From: Cladopsammia gracilis
Taxonomy: Eukaryota > Cnidaria > Anthozoa > Scleractinia > Dendrophylliidae
NCBI GenBank assembly: GCA_022457155.1
Contig: JAJGOT010000353.1
Span: forward strand, 311,001-375,000
Direction: 5' to 3'
DNA: 64,000 nucleotides
Shown here: positions 44,641-55,600 of the stretch, one piece after another
Numbering within the stretch: the stretch's first letter is position 1
Layout of the letters: each line of letters starts with the position of its first letter
Made by a program: the position numbers and the translations under genes
Notes under the pieces: generated by a model
The model's database searches: none
What the model saw: only the letters and a program-made list of their open reading frames with translations
Told to the model about the DNA's origin: nothing

Positions 44641-44660
44641 ATAATTATCTAACATATATA
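44641..44660 (+). promoter_or_regulatory. Orphan class B promoter-like motif
   Basis: ATAATTATCTAACATATATA occurs with no gene immediately downstream on the plus strand; the next plus-strand gene (PolB) starts 0.9 kb away, beyond the HNH gene. Two copies of CTCAGTTCATACTGTA (44665-44710) and a TAGCCA/TGGCTA inverted repeat follow. Confidence 0.4.
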
Positions 44661-44838
44661 TAAGTTCTCAGTTCATACTGTATGCTGTTCATACTTCTCA
44701 GTTCATACTGTATTTGTTACTTTTTGGTAGCCAAAAACATAATTATTTCTGGCTATTCATTTTACATTTTTTATTGTGAATATATTTATAATTATTTTTG
44801 TATGTATTATCACATTTTGTACATTTATATTCTTTGTT

Positions 44839-45501
44839 TTACCATCTTTTGACAGCTTTCATTTGGTGTTTCTTTTTGTCTTCATCTGAGACTCTTTTTG
44901 GTCTTTTGTTATCTGATGTTTTGTAGTTATCAGGCATATCCTCTTTTTTGATATACTCAAATTTATAAAAATTTCCATTTAATTTTGATACACCTGATTT
45001 ACAATTATTAATACCTTCACATGTCATTTTAACAATACCAGCATTTATTTGGAGATGTTGTTGAACAGCATACATACTATTAAAATATGAAACTTCTTTT
45101 GTGACAATATTAGTTGCTTTCACACACTTTTTATTTTCATGATTTTTGGCAACAAATGAATAATCTCGATTCTTAGCTGGTTTTTTACAATTCTGTTGTT
45201 GTGTCATTATTTGTAAATTACATAAGCGATTGTCTTCCTTATTATTATTAATATGATCAATCACTTTTCCTTCAGGAATAAGACCATTGAAACATTCCCA
45301 AACGAATCGATGGACATAATATGATTTTTGTTTACCACCATATTTTCTCACTAAACACATAAGGTATCCATTATTATGATGATTACCTGTGTGAGGTACC
45401 TTCTTGATGATATTGATTACATTTCCATTATCATCTGAGGCATATAAATCATAAACTGGGTGAACAGAATAAACGCACTCGTTGATTTCAATCTTACTCA
45501 T
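44839..45501 (-). CDS. Free-standing HNH homing-type endonuclease
   Basis: 220 residues, intact. YYVHRFVWECFNG and VIDHINNNKEDNRLCNLQ are the classic HNH_3 core (His-Asp-His-Asn-Asn). An N-terminal DNA-recognition stretch (YDLYASDDNGNV) and a C-terminal NUMOD-like region (MYAVQQHLQINAGIVKMTCEG) with a basic tail complete it. It is the only minus-strand gene in the right half and sits between the integrase block and PolB. This looks like a later insertion by a mobile endonuclease, as in large DNA viruses. Confidence 0.88.
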   Translation of the reverse strand: MSKIEINECVYSVHPVYDLYASDDNGNVINIIKKVPHTGNHHNNGYLMCLVRKYGGKQKSYYVHRFVWECFNGLIPEGKVIDHINNNKEDNRLCNLQIMTQQQNCKKPAKNRDYSFVAKNHENKKCVKATNIVTKEVSYFNSMYAVQQHLQINAGIVKMTCEGINNCKSGVSKLNGNFYKFEYIKKEDMPDNYKTSDNKRPKRVSDEDKKKHQMKAVKRW

Positions 45502-45566
45502 TATAATATAGTATTACATAATATTCCTTTAAAAGGGTTTAGATTCATGAAATGGCTTAAAGAGAT

Positions 45567-48500
45567 ATGACTTATATAATATATAGAATGGAAAAAATAA
45601 TCTCATATAATAATATGAATAAAAGTGATCTCAAGAAATTGAGTAAATCACAACTAATTAAACTGTTAATGAAACAGAATGCTAAGACAACCCCAAAAGT
45701 TGTAATAGTAGATGACGAAAAACAACATAGGAGACCAGTTCCTACACCAAGAAAATCTGTTAGGCAGATGGTTAAAAACTATGAAGACAATATTATTTTA
45801 CCACCTATGGAGTTCAGAGATGATTACAAACCAGTTCCAGCACCAAGGACAAAGAAAATAAAACCAATTCCAACACCTAGAACTAAAATAGAGCAAACAG
45901 ACAAAGCTCTAAAAGGTTATACTAAATCCTTCGAAATTACATTAAAGAATAATAAAGACCCTTTAACACAATTACAACAAACAAGAAAAGGTATTGAAAA
46001 CCATTTTAAAACCCTACTAAGTGATACAAAAGGAATTAAATTTGTTGAAACACTAAAGGTCACATTTGAGAAACTAGCTGGTGATGAAATAGTGTCTAAG
46101 ACTGCATATTTTAACAGTGTGGCTCAGACGATTATTAACCACATAGAAATCGCTGAAGCGTTACAATTGTCTAAACAACAGATATTAAATAGTGTAGCTC
46201 AATGGATTTCTGAGGGTTCTGGATGGACAATTAGATCTATTGACAACCACTATATTAATATTGTTAAATACGAACCATTAAAGGGATCATCTTACATTCA
46301 ATTACCTTTAGAACTAAGAAATAGTGCTAAAGGATTGATAAACATGAAAAATAAAGACAATGAGTGTTTTAGATGGTGTCATATAAGGTACTTGAACCCT
46401 CAAGACAAATATCCACAGAGAATCAAAAAAGTCGACAAAGATTTTATTGAAAAATTAGATTACTCTGGAATTCAATTCCCAGTGACTGTCAAACTGTATA
46501 ATAAAATAGAAAAACAAAATGAAATCAACATAAATGTATTCGGTTATAAGGAAAAGCAACCATATCCTATCTATGTATCCAAAGAAAAGTACGAAGATCA
46601 TATGAACTTGTTATTGATCACAGAAAACGAAAACAAACATTATGTATTAATAAAAGACTTCAATAAATTCATGTACAATCAGACGAAACACGAACACAGA
46701 AAACATTTTTGCATGCATTGTCTACAATGCTTCAGTTCTGAAACAATCCTTAATAATCATAAAGAAAACTGTATTGTAATTAATGGTAAACAAGCTGTAA
46801 AAATGCCTGAAAAAGATAATAACATATTAAAATTTAACAATTATCATAAACAGTTAGCTGTTCCATTTGTAATCTATGCTGATTTTGAGGCTATTACAGA
46901 AAAAGTACAAGGATGTCAACCAAACAATGATAAATCATATACTGAATCATATCAAAAACATAAAGACTGTGGATATGGATACAAAGTCGTCTGTTGCTAT
47001 GATGATAAATACAGTAAACCAGTTCAGGTCTATAGAGGCGAAAGAGCTGTATACAAATTCATGGAAGCTATGCTGGAGGAAGTTAAATATTGTAAGAAGG
47101 TTATGAAAAAAGAATTCAATAAACCATTAAGAATGACCAAAGACGATGAAGAAGAATTCCAAAAAGCTGATAAATGCCATATATGCGAGAAAGAATATAA
47201 CAAAACCGATCTAAGAGTAAGAGATCACTGTCATATAACTGGTCAGTACAGAGGATCCGCTCATCAAGATTGTAATTTAAAACTCAGAATAAAACCAGAC
47301 GAAATTAAAATACCTGTGATATTCCATAATCTCCGTGGGTATGACTCTCATTTCATCATGCAAGAGATCGATGAAATAGTCAAGAAGCATACATATACAA
47401 ATAAAAAAGGTGAAAAATGTCAAATGAATATCAATGCAATTCCGAATAATATGGAAAAGTATATGGCTTTCATGTTGGGTAATCACTTAACCTTTCTCGA
47501 TAGTTTCCAATTCATGAGCTCTGGTTTGGAAAAACTAGTGAGTAATCTACCAAGAAAATCATTAAAATATACCTCTCAAAAATTCAAAGGTAAAAAGCTT
47601 GATCTGATGGCTAGAAAAGGAGTATACCCTTACGACTACATGGACAGTTGTAATAAATTCGATGAAAAGCTACCACCGAAAGAAGAATTTTACAGCATAT
47701 TAAATGATGAACATATATCAGACGAAGACTATAAACATACCCAAAATGTGTGGAATACATTCTCTCTTAAAAATATGGGTGAGTACCATGACTTATACCT
47801 TAAATCTGACATCATTCTGTTAGCCGATGTATTCGAAAACTTCAGGAAAACACGCCTAGAAAACTATAAACTTGATCCATGTCATTATTTCACATCTCCC
47901 GGTTTGTCATGGGATGCTATGCTAAAAATGACTAACATTAAATTAGAGCTTATGGTCGATATTGATATGTTTCAATTTATTGAAAAGGGCATGCGTGGCG
48001 GAATCAGCTATATAGCCAACCGCTATGGAAAAGCAAACAATAAATACATGAAAACATATGATGAGAAGGCGCCCTCAAAGTATATCATGTATCTTGACGC
48101 CAATAATCTGTATGGCTGGGCAATGAGTCAATACCTTCCAACAGGCGGATTCAGATGGATGACACAAAAACAGATCGATAAGATAGACCTAGCCAAGTAT
48201 AAAGAAGATAGTGAGAAGGGTTTGATACTGGAAGTAAATTTAGAGTATCCTGAAGGGTTACACAATCTTCATAATGACTACCCGCTAGGACCGGAAAAGG
48301 TTAAAGTAACTGAGAGTATGTTGTCTGGGTATTGTAAAAACATCGCGAAGAAATATAAAATATCAACTGGTTTAGTTCATAAATTGATACCAACCTTGAA
48401 GAACAAAGAAAAATACGTGCTCCATTATAGGAACCTTCAATTATACACTGATCTTGGTTTGAAAATAACTAAAGTCCATCGAGTACTAGAGTTTGATCAA

Positions 48501-49361
48501 TCTCCTTGGTTAAAACAGTATATCGACTTTAATACAGAAAAAAGGAAGAACGCAAAAAATGCTTTTGAAAAAGACTTCTTTAAACTTATGAATAACTCTG
48601 TATTTGGTAAAACGATGGAAAATATTAGAAAGCGAGTAGATGTAAGACTAATCACCGATGAAAAAAAACTATTGAAATATGCCAGTAAACCAACGTATGT
48701 TAGTAGTAAGATCTTCAACGAAAATCTAGTAGCTGTGCATAAGATCAAAGAAACACTTACCCTAAACAGGCCGGCATATGTGGGTATGTGCATCTTAGAT
48801 TTAAGCAAGACGTTAATGTACGATTGCCATTATAACTACATTGAAAAGAAATATGAAGACAAAGCTAAGTTACTCTTCACAGACACAGACAGCTTGGCCT
48901 ATGAAATCGAAATTGAAGATGTATACCAAGACTTTTGGAATGATAAAAATAAATTCGATAACAGCGACTACCCTGAAAGCTCACCGTATTTTGATAAGAC
49001 AAATAAAAAAGTTATTGGTAAATTCAAAGATGAAGCCGCAGGAGTTCCTATTTGTGAATTTGTTGGGTTGCGATCCAAAATGTATAGTTACATAAAAGAT
49101 AACCAAAAAGGAGGAAAGACAGCCAAGGGAATCAAAAAGAATATTATCAAAAATAATATCAAGCATCAAGATTATAAAGAAACGTTATTAAGAAATAAAC
49201 AGATGCATCACACTATGAAAACAATAAGAAGTCAAAACCATAAATTAGGAAGTTATGAAATCAATAAAGTATCGCTCAGCTGTTTCGATGACAAAAGATA
49301 TATACTGGAAGATGGTATAAATTCATATGCTTATGGACATTATAAAATGACAAAGAATTAA
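45567..49361 (+). CDS. polB: Protein-primed family B DNA polymerase
   Basis: 1264 residues from the first ATG. The start at 45615 (MNKSDLKKLSK) is preferred, because ATAATCTCATATAATA just before it matches the box ahead of the VLTF3-like gene; 45588 is a second option. N-terminus: three PxxxPR motifs (PVPTPR, PVPAPR, PIPTPR). A Cys/His finger (FCMHCLQCF to HKENC) is near 380-400. Exonuclease motifs: YADFEAI (Asp439), NLRGYDSH (about 590), YLKSD (about 748). An endonuclease VII-like CHIC-DHCH segment is at about 537-570. Polymerase motifs: DANNLYG (Asp844), KLMNNSVFGK (about 1006), TDTDSL (Asp1106/Asp1108). It replicates the element from protein-primed ends. Fully open, so the youngest-looking gene with the ATPase. 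Confidence 0.97.
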   Translation: MTYIIYRMEKIISYNNMNKSDLKKLSKSQLIKLLMKQNAKTTPKVVIVDDEKQHRRPVPTPRKSVRQMVKNYEDNIILPPMEFRDDYKPVPAPRTKKIKPIPTPRTKIEQTDKALKGYTKSFEITLKNNKDPLTQLQQTRKGIENHFKTLLSDTKGIKFVETLKVTFEKLAGDEIVSKTAYFNSVAQTIINHIEIAEALQLSKQQILNSVAQWISEGSGWTIRSIDNHYINIVKYEPLKGSSYIQLPLELRNSAKGLINMKNKDNECFRWCHIRYLNPQDKYPQRIKKVDKDFIEKLDYSGIQFPVTVKLYNKIEKQNEININVFGYKEKQPYPIYVSKEKYEDHMNLLLITENENKHYVLIKDFNKFMYNQTKHEHRKHFCMHCLQCFSSETILNNHKENCIVINGKQAVKMPEKDNNILKFNNYHKQLAVPFVIYADFEAITEKVQGCQPNNDKSYTESYQKHKDCGYGYKVVCCYDDKYSKPVQVYRGERAVYKFMEAMLEEVKYCKKVMKKEFNKPLRMTKDDEEEFQKADKCHICEKEYNKTDLRVRDHCHITGQYRGSAHQDCNLKLRIKPDEIKIPVIFHNLRGYDSHFIMQEIDEIVKKHTYTNKKGEKCQMNINAIPNNMEKYMAFMLGNHLTFLDSFQFMSSGLEKLVSNLPRKSLKYTSQKFKGKKLDLMARKGVYPYDYMDSCNKFDEKLPPKEEFYSILNDEHISDEDYKHTQNVWNTFSLKNMGEYHDLYLKSDIILLADVFENFRKTRLENYKLDPCHYFTSPGLSWDAMLKMTNIKLELMVDIDMFQFIEKGMRGGISYIANRYGKANNKYMKTYDEKAPSKYIMYLDANNLYGWAMSQYLPTGGFRWMTQKQIDKIDLAKYKEDSEKGLILEVNLEYPEGLHNLHNDYPLGPEKVKVTESMLSGYCKNIAKKYKISTGLVHKLIPTLKNKEKYVLHYRNLQLYTDLGLKITKVHRVLEFDQSPWLKQYIDFNTEKRKNAKNAFEKDFFKLMNNSVFGKTMENIRKRVDVRLITDEKKLLKYASKPTYVSSKIFNENLVAVHKIKETLTLNRPAYVGMCILDLSKTLMYDCHYNYIEKKYEDKAKLLFTDTDSLAYEIEIEDVYQDFWNDKNKFDNSDYPESSPYFDKTNKKVIGKFKDEAAGVPICEFVGLRSKMYSYIKDNQKGGKTAKGIKKNIIKNNIKHQDYKETLLRNKQMHHTMKTIRSQNHKLGSYEINKVSLSCFDDKRYILEDGINSYAYGHYKMTKN

Positions 49362-49397
49362 ATCAAAAAATAACTTTCCTTAATTCAATCCTGCGTA

Positions 49398-49617
49398 GAC
49401 TTCCTGTGTTTCCGAGAATTGTGTGGAATCACGCAATGAAATAAACGCAAAGGAAATCACGCAATGGAATAAACGCACCATTTTGTTTTTATTAACATAT
49501 AGTTTCATTTGATTTTTCTATATTTTTTAATCCAACAGATGGGAAGTAGTTAAGACTTGGCTTGGCATCAGATCAGTTTTGCAAAACTGATCTGGTGCCG
49601 CCAAGTCCTTAACTACT
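49398..49617. repeat. Right terminal inverted repeat
   Basis: Complement of the left repeat, with about 10 extra bases. Its outer 73 bases (49545-49617) form the same palindrome as the left tip. Confidence 0.95.
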
Positions 49618-49623
49618 CCCGTG
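49618..49623. repeat. Right target-site duplication of the Polinton (CCCGTG)
   Basis: Identical to 32766-32771. The sequence then resumes the interrupted host MITE (TAACATCACC). Confidence 0.95.
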
Positions 49624-49632
49624 TAACATCAC

Positions 49633-49804
49633 CTTTAAAGGCGAAATCTACTAGGTCAAGTGGTGGGTAGCCGTTTCGCACGGCCTTTATTATCGTCTTG
49701 TTTAATTTTCCATCAATTTCACGTCTTAAAAAAGAGGATTTAATGTTCCATTTCATTGAACCTTTTGTGAACTTGATATGCGATCTCTTTCCTGGGGATT
49801 GCAT
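49633..49804 (-). other. Possible 5' coding exon on the minus strand
   Basis: A minus-strand frame from ATGATG at 49807/49804 encodes about 57 residues (SPGKRSHIKFTKGS, DGKLNKTIIKAV, YPPLDLVDFAFK) and meets a GTGATG donor-like site near 49632, at the edge of the interrupted MITE. If real, the rest of the gene lies left of the Polinton. No family recognised; low confidence. Confidence 0.25.
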
Positions 49805-49852
49805 CATCGTTACAGCTGTCGTTCTGGTGTTGGCGGTTCTATTGTTAACAAT

Positions 49853-49897
49853 TTTCTGTTAACAATCTTCCGGTTAACAAAAAAAGGTTAACAAACT
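49853..49897. promoter_or_regulatory. Cluster of four GTTAACA sites
   Basis: GTTAACA occurs at about 49853, 49868, 49883 and 49898 region with 13-16 base spacing, upstream of the possible minus-strand exon. GTTAAC is a half-site for homeodomain factors such as HNF1, but no assignment is made. Confidence 0.35.
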
Positions 49898-49899
49898 TC

Positions 49900-51469
49900 C
49901 TGTAACACCGTCGATAGCATAGTGTCTGCGCGCATATGGGCAGATGACACAAAACGAGCGTAGACTGGGAAAGTTGTTACATACATACATGCTTGTCAAT
50001 TTAAGTACTTTTGATCCACTTTTTGTTGGTTGACCTTGAAAGCCTTTAGAAAAAAATACCCGTTCGCAAATAAAAAAGTTTTGCTACGAAAGCTTACATG
50101 CGTAAGCAATATGTCTGCAAAATTTACAATTGTCGATTGTCATGCACGGAGAGTGGTGACGACTGTTATAGATATCTTCAATACTCGGGATCGCGTGTGA
50201 GATCACTCTGCTGGTGGTTTGCAATAATGTTCGAGGTGCAATTTTTCCGCGAAAATTGCAAAAACCGCCATGTCAACAATCAACTTGCTCTAGGAGCCAT
50301 CTCGTGAATACTAAACAACTTAATTGTTCTTGATATTTTGTAATTAACTTGACTTTTAGCGGCGTCACTTTTAGTGGCGTCACTGCGGTAAATAACTTTA
50401 AATTAATGGCATGAAAACATCTTAGCGTGACATAAATATGCATTGTGTGAAACGAGACTGTCTAGACAACTGAATGACGCGTACGTAATACACTGGGAAT
50501 TAAAAAAGTTTACATCCTGGTGATAAATCGAGTAAAACATTTGCAATTTGTATTGATTAACATCAACTGCTTTGATTCCGTGCGTGCATCGGAAATATGT
50601 AGTGGCGTGGTACCATGTTTATAGGCGAATTTTTGCTGACATCAGTTTACATTTTGCCTATAATAGGCAAATAATAGGCCACTAAAAAATGGACTGGATT
50701 AACTAAAAGAGCATGCTTCCCTTGGTAATCAGGGTAAATATGTGTTTGATATGTTGATTATTCGCAGAGAAATACCTTTTTTTTTAATATTTAGAGGATT
50801 GCATGGCTGGGGAGCAAGAGTTGCCTCCCAGCCAAGCATTCTTTGTAAAATCTTATTTAAAAGCAAACAAAGATCCTCCTATTGTATTGTGCATCAGTCG
50901 TAATCGCTTGCCTAGCTGATGGAAAAATTACATTTGTAACAGTTGTAAAGGACTACTATGAATAAGGCAGACGTGGGCGGTAAGAGGCGGCATCATTATC
51001 CCTTGCAAAGTGGATATTACATCAATTCCTACCAAAAAAACTGGCGTTTCGATGTCACATTAGGAATGCAATGCTTTCGTCGTGGAATAACAAATAGTTT
51101 AATAAACATTACGTGTATATATGGCGTTTATAAAAACACACTTATCACACAAGATAATTTGTTGTAAACAATTTAAAATTTTTACAATTCTAAGAGGGTA
51201 TCATATCAAAATTAAAACACTATAAAAATTCACACTCAATCACGATTTGACAAGTCAATTTTACGGCTGTGTTGGTCTAGTTGATTTTCAGCCAAATCAT
51301 CAATACCAAATTACGATAAAAGTCCGTGAAAATCGATTGTCAAAATACACAAAATTATTTGTTAACCATTTTTATCGATTTCGGGTATAAATTGATTAAT
51401 CAGTATTGATTATATCGAATAATATCGATATTTATCGAATTTTGGATTATCCAGCCCAGGATAATCCAA
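49900..51469. other. Stretch without a supported gene
   Basis: AT-rich, with short open frames only. No domain, splice chain or strong repeat found. Confidence 0.35.
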
Positions 51470-51816
51470 TACGGACTCAAGTCATGGAGATATTTTGCAA
51501 CTAAGAAATGGAATGAACTATCAAATGACATTAGAATAAAAGTGGGCACCAATGAAATAGTAAACAGAATTAGATCGTTAAATTTTGCGGATAAGTAAAT
51601 TTGTAATATTAGTTTTAATTAGCATTTTGACTGCGGCGGTAATATTGTAATAATAGTTTTAATTAGTATTTAATCCGTGGATTTATCTGATGTATTGTGA
51701 TATTAGTGTTGTTTAGTTGTTAGGTTTTAATTGGTTATTAGGTGGAATACCTGTAAACTAGCTTTCAAGCTAAGTGTTTATCCACATTAAAGAAAGTATG
51801 TTATGTTATGTTATAC
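51470..51816 (+). mobile_element. 3' end of a non-LTR retrotransposon (LINE)
   Basis: The plus strand ends a reverse-transcriptase-type frame: SWRYFATKKWNELSNDIR, then FADK and a TAA at 51596-51598. This is the usual C-terminus of cnidarian LINE polyproteins. It is followed by a 3' UTR and a short ATGTT(n) tail (51798-51816), typical of CR1/L2-like elements. Everything upstream is missing. Confidence 0.6.
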
Positions 51817-52618
51817 CTTTTGTCATAACCTCATTAGTAAGATCTTTTTCCTTGTTTCCCCCCAAGGAAGAGATAGACCTTGGTTGTCTTTCTGTCTCTT
51901 AGAAATTGGTAATCCTGATGAAGAGTGGGCCTTTGTGTTTGGCTGCTACCTATCTCCAAAAGTTCATCTTTCTTCCGACCAAACACTTAAACTGGGTACC
52001 AGACCCCCTCTTGCGGCACGCATTCGAGCCCTGGCCCAGACAGCCTTGGTGTACTGCTCTAATTGATACTAAAGGTCGATTTTTCAGCTCAGTATCGTCG
52101 CATCCTCCTGTAATTTTCTCTTTGAAAACAACAGGATCTGCAATTGTTTTGGCCGTGATCCTTGGAACTTACAACAGCTTCAACTGGTTTATTTAGGCAA
52201 GTAACGAGTTCAGTTTATCTTACTGAAGTTAATTAATGGTAATTGGTGGTTAATCTGTCTTTCTTTAATATTGATTAGCTGTCTTTTGTGAAATTCACAG
52301 ACATACAGCGATTCTACATTTATTGAACTTTCAGAAAATGTATAGGTTGTTCAGATTTTTACGTAACGCGAGCGTGTAAAATCACCAAAACTAAAGATTG
52401 TCAAACCACCTATACTGATATTTTAGGATAGCTTCTTTTAATTGTAACACGTTATAGCATTTCCCTATGCTTACGTGGCCATGGAGAATCTGCTCACGTT
52501 CGTTGCAGTGGTAAAGTTAGGTATACTTAAATCCAAATTAATATTTAACACCAAGCCGCAACAACAGGAAATAGAGTTAAATTATTATAATTTATTCTAT
52601 GTTTTGTAGAAGACTATC

Positions 52619-55600
52619 ATGGACGACGTCGAGAAAGTTGTACAAGTCATCTTTATTGGCATGGTTGTTGCCAATTTCCTTAGAAACACCAGTCGTGTTG
52701 TTAAAGCCATCAAGTTGTGGAAAGAATGCTTAGTACTCTTCAACAGCAAAGTCCTGGAGAAAGAAAATGAATTCGTGATATCAGGTTGCATATTAAATTG
52801 TTTTCAAATATTTAATGGGTACGTTTTTATCAATGACAACACAAGTGCGATAGAATGCGGCAGAAAGCTTTTGGTCTTACTCCGCGAGAGTGGCGAAAAA
52901 GAAGGGGAGGCAACATGTTACGGAAACCTAGGAACTGTGTTTTACTCTGTCGGTCAGTATGACAAGGCCGAGGAATATATTCAGAATGCACTTGCAATCA
53001 GGAAAGATATTGGTGACAATGACGGAGAAGCAACAGATTACGAAAACCTAGGAACTGTGTTTCGATCTGTCGGTGAATATGCCAAGGCTGAAGAGTATCT
53101 AATGAAAGCACTTGCGATCAGGAAAGAAATTGGTGACAAAGAAGGAGAAGCAATAGATTACGGAAATCTAGGAATTGTGTTTTACTCTGTCGGTGAATAT
53201 GCCAAGTCTGAAGAGTATCTATTGAAAGCACTTGCGATCAATAAAGAAATTGGTGACAGAGACGGAGAAGCATCATCTTACGGAAACCTAGGAAATGTGT
53301 TTCAATCTGTCGGTGAATATGCCAAGGCTGAAGAGTATCTATTGAAAGCACTTGCGATCAAGAAAGAAATTGGTGACAAAAAAGGAGAAGCAAGTTCTTA
53401 CGGAAACCTAGGAACTGTGTTTAAATCTGTCGGTGAATATGCCAAGGCTAAAGAGTATCTATTGAAAGCACTTATGATCATGAAAGAAATTGGTGACAGG
53501 CACGGAGAAGCATCATCTTACGGTAACCTAGGAACTGTGTTTCAATCAGTAGGAGAATATGCCAAGGCTGAAGAGTATCTATTGAAAGCACTTGCGATCA
53601 GCAAAGAAATTCGTCACAAAAAAGAAGAAGCAACAAATTACGAAAACCTAGCAAAAGTGTTTCAATCTGTCGGTGAATATGCCAAGGCTGAAGAGTATCT
53701 ATTGAAAGCACTTGTGATCAGGAAAGAAATTGGTGACAGAGACGGAGAAGCATCATCTTACGGACACCTAGGAGAAGTGTTTCAATCTGTCAGTGAATAT
53801 GCCAAGGCGGAAGAGTATCTATTGAAAGCACTTGCAATCAATAAAGAAATTGGTGACATAGACGGAGAAGCAGCGTCTTACGGAAACCTAGGAATTGTGT
53901 TTGAATCTGTCGGTGAATATGCCAAGGCTGAAGAGCATCTATTGAAAGCACTTGCGATCTGGCAAGAAATTGGTCACAAAAAAGGAGAAGCAACATCTTA
54001 CGGAAACCTAGCAAAAGTGTTTCAATCTGTCGGTGAATATGCCAAGGCTGAAGAGTATCTATTAAAGGAACTTGCGATCAGTAAAGAAATTGGTTACAGA
54101 GACGGAGAAGCATCATCTTATGGAAACCTAGGAACTATGTTTCAATCTGTCGGTGAATATGCCAAGGCTGAAGAGTATCAATTGAAAGCACTTGCAATCA
54201 ATAAAGAAATTGGTCACAAAAAAGGAGAAGCAACATCTTACGGAAACCTAGGAAATGTGTTTCAATCTGTCGGTGAATATGCCAAGGCTGAAGAGCATCT
54301 ATTGAAAGCACTTGCGATCTGGCAAGAAATTGGTCACAAAAAAGGAGAAGCAACATCTTACGGAAACCTAGGAAATGTCTTTCAATATGTCGGTGAATAT
54401 ACCAAGGCTGAAGAGTATCTATTGAAAGCACTTGTGATCTGGAAAGAAACTGGTCACAGAAAAGGAGAAGCAACATCTTACGAAAACCTAGGAGATGTGT
54501 TTCAATATGTCGGTGAATATACCAAGGCGGAAGAGTATCTATTGAAAGCACTTGCAATCAATAAAGAAATTGGTCACAAAAAAGGAGAAGCAACATCTTA
54601 CGGAAACCTAGGAAATGTGTTTCAATCTGTCGGTGAATATGCCAAGGCTGAAGAGCATCTATTGAAAGCACTTGCGATCTGGCAAGAAATTGGTCACAAA
54701 AAAGGAGAAGCAACATCTTACGGAAACCTAGGAAATGTCTTTCAATATGTCGGTGAATATGCCAAGGCGGAAGAGTATTATTTTAAAGCACTTGCCATCA
54801 AGAAAGAAATTGGTGGCAGACACGGAGAAGCAACATCTTACGGAAACCTAGGACAAGTGTTTCGATCTATCGGTGAATATGCCAAGGCTGAAGAGTATCT
54901 ATTGAAAGCACTTGCAATCAATAAAGAAATTGGTGACATAGACGGAGAAGCAGCATGTTACGGAAACCTAGGAAATGTGTTTCAATCTGTCGGTGAATAT
55001 GCCAAGGCTGAAGAGTATCTATTGAAAGCACTTGTGATCTGGAAAGAAACTGGTCACAGAAAAGGAGAAGCAACATCTTACGAAAACCTAGGAGATGTGT
55101 TTCAATCTGTCAGTGAATATGCCAAGGCTGAAGAGTACCTATTGAAAGCACTTGCGATAAGGAAAGGAATTGGTGACAGAAACGGAGAAGCATCATCTTA
55201 CGGAAACCTAGGAACTATGTTTCAATATGTCGGTGAATATGCCAAGGCGGAAGAGTATCTATTGAAAGCACTTGAGATAGGGAAAGAAATTGGTGACAGG
55301 AAAGAAGAAGCATCATCTTACGGAAACCTAGGAACTGTGTTTCAACATGTGGGTGAATATGCCAAGGCTCAAGAGTATCTATTGAAAGCACTTGCGATCA
55401 GGAAAGAAATCGGTGACAGAGACGGAGAAGCAACAGATTACGGAAACCTAGGAAATGTATTTCAATCTGTCGGTGAATATGCCAAGGCGGAAGAGTATTT
55501 ATTGAAAGCACTTGCGATCAAGAAAGAAATTGGTGGCAGACACGGAGAAGCATCATGTTACTTAAGCCTAGGAACGGTGTTTCGATCTTTTGGTGGCTAT

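Larger units (their letters stand above)
32772..49617. mobile_element. Maverick/Polinton (adintovirus-like) element, 16.8 kb
   Basis: Defined by a perfect 6-bp duplication, terminal inverted repeats beginning AG, and the full hallmark gene set: protein-primed PolB, retroviral-type integrase, FtsK/A32 ATPase, adenain-like protease, and double- and single-jelly-roll capsid proteins. Genes lie in a minus-strand block (33.9-37.4 kb) and a mainly plus-strand block (37.6-49.4 kb). Its AT-rich composition contrasts with the flanks. PolB, ATPase, the single-jelly-roll protein and the HNH gene are open. The major capsid gene, fibre-like gene, zinc/PLA2-like gene, chromodomain and one more gene are broken, so it is a decaying copy. 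Confidence 0.97.

Noticed and set aside
51803..52196. Two overlapping frames upstream of the TPR-CHAT gene
   Set aside because: No splice chain joins them to the gene in phase, and neither shows a recognisable motif; the gene's own acceptor at 52602-52609 suffices.
54198..54557. 119-residue minus-strand frame
   Set aside because: Antisense shadow of the TPR repeat array, with the same 40-residue period.
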